Made by a program: the position numbers and the translations under genes
Shown here: one piece after another, positions 59,101 through 64,000 of the stretch
Layout: each line of letters begins with the position of its first letter
Position numbering within the stretch: position 1 is the stretch's first letter
Notes under the pieces: model-generated
Seen by the model: the letters and a program-made list of their open reading frames with translations, nothing else
Database searches by the model: none
Told to the model about the DNA's origin: nothing
Origin: Codonopsis lanceolata
Taxonomy: Eukaryota; Streptophyta; Magnoliopsida; Asterales; Campanulaceae
DNA: 64,000 nt
Assembly: GCA_013146195.2 (NCBI GenBank)
Contig: CM028381.1
Span: 101,035,002-101,099,001 of the forward strand
Reading direction: 5' to 3'

Positions 59101-61162
59101 CAACTACTTATTATCGCATCGTAATTGTTATAAGGGTATAATCATCCCCTAAATAAATATAAACATTATAGGAGTTAGTTACACTACTCCATATAATTTA
59201 TTTCACTCAACTTGACTCCATAAAGTCAATTATAAAGTGAATCAGATCCCGGAGATTTAATAATTATAACCCGATAATTTTCGGGTCATAATTGTCATTT
59301 TGCGGTATCACCCTATTTCATTCTTATCGGCTATTCTACCGATTAAATATAGTAATTATTTACTACAAACACGTATACCAAATTCAAGCTCAAAACAATT
59401 AACAAGTAGTATATTTTCTACCCGTTAACTAATATATTACTAGTAGAAACATCTTATGTAAATAAGGAGAATAGTAGCTTACTGCGTTATCATTCACCCC
59501 GTGTTTGCTTACTTTAGTGTGCAGTGATCCAAGAATTTGATCCAACGAGATAAGGAGTTCCCGTGTGATCGGCGAGACATAGCAGGTTGTTTTGAGTTGT
59601 AGCTTCTAGAAGGCTTGTTTTGTATAGTAGTGTGGACGGGGATGCATAGAGTTATATAGACTCTATTTTGGGTTTTGATTGTCACTGATGTATTATATTT
59701 CACTAGTTGATTAACGTGGAGCCATTGTGTTTAGTTCACGAGTAATAACTTATGGGTTTTTGTTTTCCCGGCTTTTCAGAAGCTGTGGTATTTATATTAT
59801 TCACAAGAGTGATTATGTTTTATGTGACTTTTGTTTAGCCCGTAATTAGTAGGGGCTTTGCAGGTATTTTATGTGTTTTTTAGGCGCTTGACCCGAGGCT
59901 CTTATAGAGATTGGGGGTCGGGGTGCTGCAGGTATACATAACAGATTAACAGCTTTCGCTACGTCTATCTCCTTCACTGAAGCACTACATCCAGTATAAC
60001 CACGTAGATACTTATTTACAAGCATTAAGCTGATTTTCAAGGTGGGGTGCTTTAAGTTTCCACAAATAGGTAATTGAGAAATAGGTTATAAAGAGTTCAT
60101 TCACATTTTGGAGAAAAGCACATAGATAAGAGTATTTTTCCAATTCACAACAGAACAAGTACACTTCGAAACATTTGCACTAAAGGCTTCGCACAAACTT
60201 GAGTCAGACCTCAGTTGACATAATACATGCTGCAATACTACAATCAAGCCAACTCTATATTCTTACTAACAAGAGATCTTAGCCAGATGTTACAGTAACT
60301 ACTGTGAAATGTGCAATACATTCCATAGCGTGCAAAAGACATCAAGACAATCTCCAACAACCTCTACCTATCACAGATGAAATAATAATTCAAAATTCTA
60401 AAAACTATAAAAAGATGGCAGTGATCTAATTTAGACGCAGAAACTAAAAAAACAGAAGTCTTTCACTAGTAATCACAATTCAATTCAATTTTCCATCATT
60501 CACAATGATACCTGAATCAAACCAAACATCCATTGTGTCAGTTCCCTTTTCATATTCTGATGCTTTATCGCGATATTTAGCAGGAAGTAATTCCTCTACC
60601 TTCATATACCACCATGCATCGCTTCCCTTTTGGGAAATTATTGCTGCCATATTGAATGATCAACCAAATAGGAAGTTAAAATAGTATATGTGAGGTTTCA
60701 TGCTTCAAACGAAATTCAAGAAAAATGCCGCACGCAAACATGAGGATTTCCATAAAGCAGAATTTTTTTCCTTTGGTTTTTGGCTTAAGTAATATATGAT
60801 GCAGATTGGTAGGAAAAACAAGTTATGGGGAAAAATACACCAAGCGAGATTACATTGTTACTGAAAACAAAAATGGCACCACTAAGAACGAGATAAAGAA
60901 CTTTTAGTCGAATTTTGAAATGCTCACTGTGTTCATCTAAATACATTAATAATCACTGAGTTTGCCTAAATGCATTATGAACTTAACATAGAAAAACGTT
61001 GAAGCAGAGATTACATTTTATATGATCAATTGTCTCTTCATTCATTAGAGGCTCCCTTGTTTCCACATGATAGAAGACCGGAATTGGGACACCCCACGTC
61101 CTTTGCCGTGATATGCACCAATCAGAGCGGCTGGATGTCATAGCAGAAATTCTATTTTCTGC
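50184..61162 (-). CDS. Isoleucyl-tRNA synthetase, organelle type (3' part, ten exons)
   Basis: Class I synthetase charging tRNA-Ile. Minus-strand exons are 61162-61015, 60643-60512, 57957-57829, 57679-57555, 57470-57306, 56972-56847, 56192-56119, 52176-51924, 51167-50988 and 50426-50184 (stop). All have GT-AG borders and the phases add to 524 codons. Landmarks are SDWCISRQRTWGVPIPVFYH, then GTDTMDVWFDS and IEGTDQHRGWF, and KMSKS at 57,606-57,620 (ATP-binding loop). Further on are the anticodon-binding domain (LIAPILPHLAEDVW) and the C-terminal zinc finger CERCWNF...CSRCYDV. The bacterial-like zinc finger fits the plastid/mitochondrial enzyme (Arabidopsis OVA2). The HIGH motif, editing domain and transit peptide are outside the window. 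One intron is 3.9 kb, another 2.6 kb. Looks functional. Confidence 0.93.
53003..55623. mobile_element. Stowaway-like MITE in a synthetase intron, split by a LINE
   Basis: The left part (53,003 to about 53,197) starts CTCCCTCCGTCCC after TA and shares TAGTTTCCTTTAAAGCCCAT with the copy at 15,108. The right part (about 55,604-55,623) ends GGATGGAGGGAG followed by TA. The two halves are separated by the LINE at 53,198-55,604. It sits in the 3.9-kb intron between exons ending at 56,119 and 52,176. Confidence 0.85.
53198..55604 (+). mobile_element. 5'-truncated L1-type LINE with decayed ORF2
   Basis: RT blocks are clear: NGDKAPGPDGFSIAFY, NFRPISLVGG-like DFRPISLVGGFYKILSKVLS, DIEKAYDHVNWEFL, PRQGDPLSPFLF and LPSTYLGLPIG. 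The zinc-binding reverse-transcriptase-associated domain follows (CMCKGDEESVNHLLLHC-like, near 55,160-55,205). The endonuclease domain is missing, consistent with 5' truncation. It ends in a short poly-A (55,595-55,603). Frame changes near 53,775, 54,090 and 54,350 plus stops inactivate it. An extra base sits inside the catalytic FADD codons at about 53,967. It is opposite in orientation to the host gene. Confidence 0.88.
57958..60511 (-). other. 2.55-kb synthetase intron with hairpin-rich AT segment
   Basis: No coding sequence. The part 58,900-59,300 contains several short inverted repeats of the form GACTCTGTAGAGTC or CCCTATAGGG, each followed by CAATTATAA. A segment at 59,500-59,940 has a different, GC-richer composition and ends GGGGGTCGGGGTGCTGCAG, possibly transposon-derived, but no termini were found. 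Confidence 0.5.
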
Positions 61163-63022
61163 CTGAAATGGATGGCAACAAAATTGTAGCATAAAACAAT
61201 GAACATAATGTATTAGTCACATAATGAGAAACTTAAAATTGAATAAGAAATGCCAACAGCTAACAGTAAGGCTCATAACTCTTGCATACAAAGAAAGAAA
61301 ACTATGAAACAAGCAAAAGAAGAAAATAAAACAAAACGAAGCCCCCACATGAGAGATATAACCTAAATATAAAGCAGCTCATTTGCAATTAATTTAACAG
61401 AAACAGCAAACTAATGCATAACAAAATAATTAAACCAACTTCTTCTCATTGTCATGACCATGTTGGTAATGAAGACCTGATGATCATCAATACCGAAAAC
61501 ACTTCTTTCAAGAAGAACCCAAAATTCTATGGTTCAGAGAGCTTAGAGTAGAAAGAATCATCTTTTTACAGTAGTTTGGTTTCAAGTGCCTAGCATGTGA
61601 TTGTTGTTTTTCAAAATACATCAAATCTAAGTGTCAGACACACAAACACACACACATACACACAAACAAACAGATAATAATGTGGTCCATAGAGAATATC
61701 CAAACATATATAAAAGACTTTGGGATCTAATGTTTTCATAACCTATAAATTATTGAATTTTAGGGCCGTAGTAAGAACTACAATACCATAGACTAATGCT
61801 CAGAAGATATTTTACATATACCCAATCCCCATCACCCAGAGAGAATCCGATATTAAGTTTCGCATTAAGGAAACGCAACAAAGAATTACTTAAAAGGAAT
61901 AAACTTCTCATTGAACCCTAAAAGTTATCAAGCTCTTATTATTATTCATATAATTTCGGCCAATAACACTCGTGAATACAAGAAGTCGGAGCTATTCATT
62001 ATGAGCTTGTATCTGGAGTTGGTACTTCATGTGCTTATGTAGTCGTCATTGCTTACATCATTGTATAATTATTGCTTTCTAGACGTCATTGCTTACGCTA
62101 TTTCCCAAATTTCTCCTTTGTAGTGCATACTTCAACCTTTCCCAAGACAAATTACTGCTCCAGAATTCTACCCCTGGTATACTGTTTCCAGTCCTCAGAT
62201 CTCTCCATCTCCAAAGCCATCGAATGGGCCTCTAGAATATCCGCCAATTAAAAGTTGAGTTAATTGCATTTTAGGGTCTGACATTTACCCTACTGTAGCA
62301 GTTTAGGGTCCAAAGTCTCAAATTTAATCAACTGGAATCCAAACTTCCTTTCTATTCTCAAAAATAAAATAATTCAAAACAAAACTTTTATTAAGTTTTT
62401 TCTCGTTAGGTGATGTCGTGCCAAGGACAAAAAGGAAAATAAACTTCCTTTCATGGCAACCACATTTTTAGGTCCCCTTAAATCTTGATAATAATAATAA
62501 TAATGTTCTAAAGTTGGTAATATAGTTTGGGAAATGATAACTATTTAAAGAAGGGTCATGTGTTGAGAACATTCTCCCATGCTTTACAGATACTCCCCCA
62601 TGTCTGCCACTTCTGATGTGAATCTTTCTAAAGTTGTATTTCCAAGCTCAGCATGACCCTTATTATTTTATTAGAAGGCCTTTGTATCTGCCTTCTCTTA
62701 CGGTCTTACCCAACACATGAAAGAGAAATAATCAAATTACCTACAAGATGACACCACATTAACTACTTCTAGAGATGCATTGCTACTGACTAGAAACTGA
62801 AACCACCGACTTTTTTTGTTGTTGACAATCAAACCTATATAATCAACAGCTGGGGGTAGAAAAAGACAAACAGATTGTTCAATATTCAAGTTGAATGGAA
62901 CTTATTTAGCTGCAAATGTCTCAACAGCCATAATTCATCCCTATAAATTGGAATTCAACGATTCTTTGTGCTCCAACACTCTGCATATTTGTCTCTTTTT
63001 TGCAACAAATATATGCATTATA
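61163..63022 (-). other. Upstream synthetase intron, no exon seen
   Basis: The next upstream synthetase exon should end with a codon boundary before AENRISAM. I found no segment in 61,163-64,000 that reads as synthetase on the minus strand, so this is probably a long intron extending beyond the window. It holds a (CA)-rich tract near 61,636-61,670 and otherwise AT-rich sequence. Confidence 0.5.
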
Positions 63023-63197
63023 CTCCCTCCGTCCCAAAAAAAAAAAAAAAAGTACCATTTGACAAATCAATTTTTTTAAGATTGTAGCTTTACTTGTTTC
63101 TTCCTTCTCTAAATTGCACTAAAATTATATCCTTTTTAAGAAATGGAACTATTTTTTTTCCCACAAACTGAGATTATATTATTGGGACAGAAGGTTT
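63023..63197. mobile_element. Stowaway-like MITE, diverged
   Basis: Starts CTCCCTCCGTCCC after TA at 63,021-63,022, followed by a run of A. The right end near 63,184-63,197 (GGGACAGAAGG) is a poor match to the expected GGGACGGAGGGAG. It is the third Stowaway-like copy in the window and the most diverged. Confidence 0.6.
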
Positions 63198-63212
63198 ACT
63201 TAATTACAAAAA

Positions 63213-63631
63213 AGAAGGCAATGGTCACTAAACTTTGTCCTAGTTTGCAATTGGGAAACTTATCAACTTTTTTTGCAACCGAGTTATTGTACTCGCAATT
63301 TGCTTGCAGTTGAGTTATTCCCTTAACGGCCATCCAAAATAGATAACTCGAACTTTAGTGACTCGGTTTCTAACTTGGAAGATGACTTGGAAAATTAAGG
63401 ACAATGAGGGGGGAAACTAAAGTCTCTCATGCCACATGACCTCGGGCGGGTATTTTCTCACTCGTTGACCTTCATTTTCCAAGTCACCAGCGAGTCACTA
63501 AAGTTGTGTCACATGCACTCATGTGACCCTAGTCCGTTATCTATTTTGGATGGATGTTGCAGAAATGACTCAATTGCAAGCATATTTTGACTACAACAAC
63601 CCAATTGCGAAAAAAAAAATGTTTAGTGCCT
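63213..63631. mobile_element. Foldback / MULE-derived MITE
   Basis: About 420 bp. The left ~140 bp (CACTAAAC...TTTGCAATTGGG...CATCCAAAATAGATAAC) recurs inverted on the right (GTTATCTATTTTGGATG...CCCAATTGCG...GTTTAGTGCC). The arms are diverged. No target duplication was confirmed. Non-coding. Confidence 0.65.
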
Positions 63632-63641
63632 TTAGTGCAAA

Positions 63642-64000
63642 CTAGTAAGGTTCACGTGCATTACACGTTGTGTTAATGATTTTTTAAAAGTGATATGTTA
63701 GTTCTTTCATTTTTTTGTTGACTTTTAATTATTAGATTTTTGTGTGTTTTAATCTTTACAGTTTTTTAGACTTATAAATTATGTTGTGTTGTGTTTAGCA
63801 TTTCTAATACTTTGTTTTTCGGTCATTTATAATGCATGCTTTTAGTCATTATGTAGCAACGTATCCTACACATTTGTCTTTTTTGTTGGTTATTTTTAAA
63901 TCTCTTTTTTTAATACCAAACATGAATTCATTCATTTTTATCGGTGTGTAAATTGAAAACAATTCAAACTTACTATCTTAGATAAGCACATTGTTGTTAG
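63642..64000 (-). mobile_element. Helitron-like 3' end, running off the window
   Basis: Reverse complement of the 13,490-13,871 copy. On the minus strand it ends in a hairpin (CGTG-TAATG-CACG) about ten bases before CTAG, with T following, at 63,642. The compensated hairpin (the bases differ from the other copy but still pair) supports a genuine Helitron terminus. The body continues to the right beyond the window. Confidence 0.6.

Noticed and set aside
61163..64000. Upstream synthetase exons
   Set aside because: Minus-strand frames here do not show the HIGH motif or editing-domain sequence expected upstream of AENRISAM.

Overview
This is nuclear DNA from a flowering plant. The evidence is degenerate TTTAGGG telomere-type repeats at the left edge, an intron-rich gene for an organelle-type isoleucyl-tRNA synthetase, and a dense set of plant transposons: Copia and Tat-type Gypsy retrotransposons, an L1-type LINE, MULEs, CACTA, Helitron ends and Stowaway-like MITEs. 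The style of the repeats suggests a dicot, perhaps an asterid. The species cannot be read from the sequence.

Layout. (1) 1-9.2 kb is repeat-rich: a telomere-like stub, an LTR-like relic, a CT-rich leader-like segment, a ~635-bp AAT microsatellite, and about 3 kb of a TTAAG pentamer array mixed with a ~60-bp hairpin-bearing repeat. A 100-N assembly gap, six copies of a ~140-bp AT-rich repeat and one end of a CACTA transposon follow. (2) 9.2-15.1 kb holds non-autonomous elements bounded by inverted repeats, a Helitron 3' end and tandem duplications, with no credible gene. (3) 15.1-37.9 kb is a nested transposon stack. A decayed Copia element was hit by a Stowaway-like MITE, a 205-bp TRIM-like solo LTR, a reverse-oriented LTR-like insert, a 1.4-kb Pack-MULE carrying a BAHD acyltransferase fragment, and a 15-kb minus-strand Tat/Gypsy element. 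The Tat element has two RNase H domains and an antisense extra gene, and itself contains a 1.29-kb solo LTR and another LTR-like segment. Target-site duplications fix several boundaries to the base. (4) 38-50 kb is mostly repeats and gene debris: a small acidic/basic plant gene with a frame break at 40.3-40.7 kb, and a cluster of gene fragments at 44.6-45.5 kb (TORTIFOLIA1/SINE1-like, DUF630/NRG2-like and one unidentified exon) next to a palindromic GGCATCAG array. (5) 50.2-61.2 kb, minus strand, holds the last ten exons of the isoleucyl-tRNA synthetase gene. Its 5' part, with the HIGH motif, lies to the right of the window. One intron contains a LINE inserted inside a MITE. (6) 61.2-64 kb is intron or flank with a MITE, a foldback element and a second Helitron end.

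The only clearly functional host gene is the synthetase, whose exon phases are consistent over 524 codons. The gag and pol genes belong to retrotransposons that are all broken. The most interesting items are the Pack-MULE with its acquired BAHD fragment, the Tat element whose antisense gene appears to have its own TATA promoter, the multi-gene fragment cluster at 44.6-45.5 kb, and the unusual TTAAG/60-mer satellite. All identifications come from reading motifs by eye; no database search was run.
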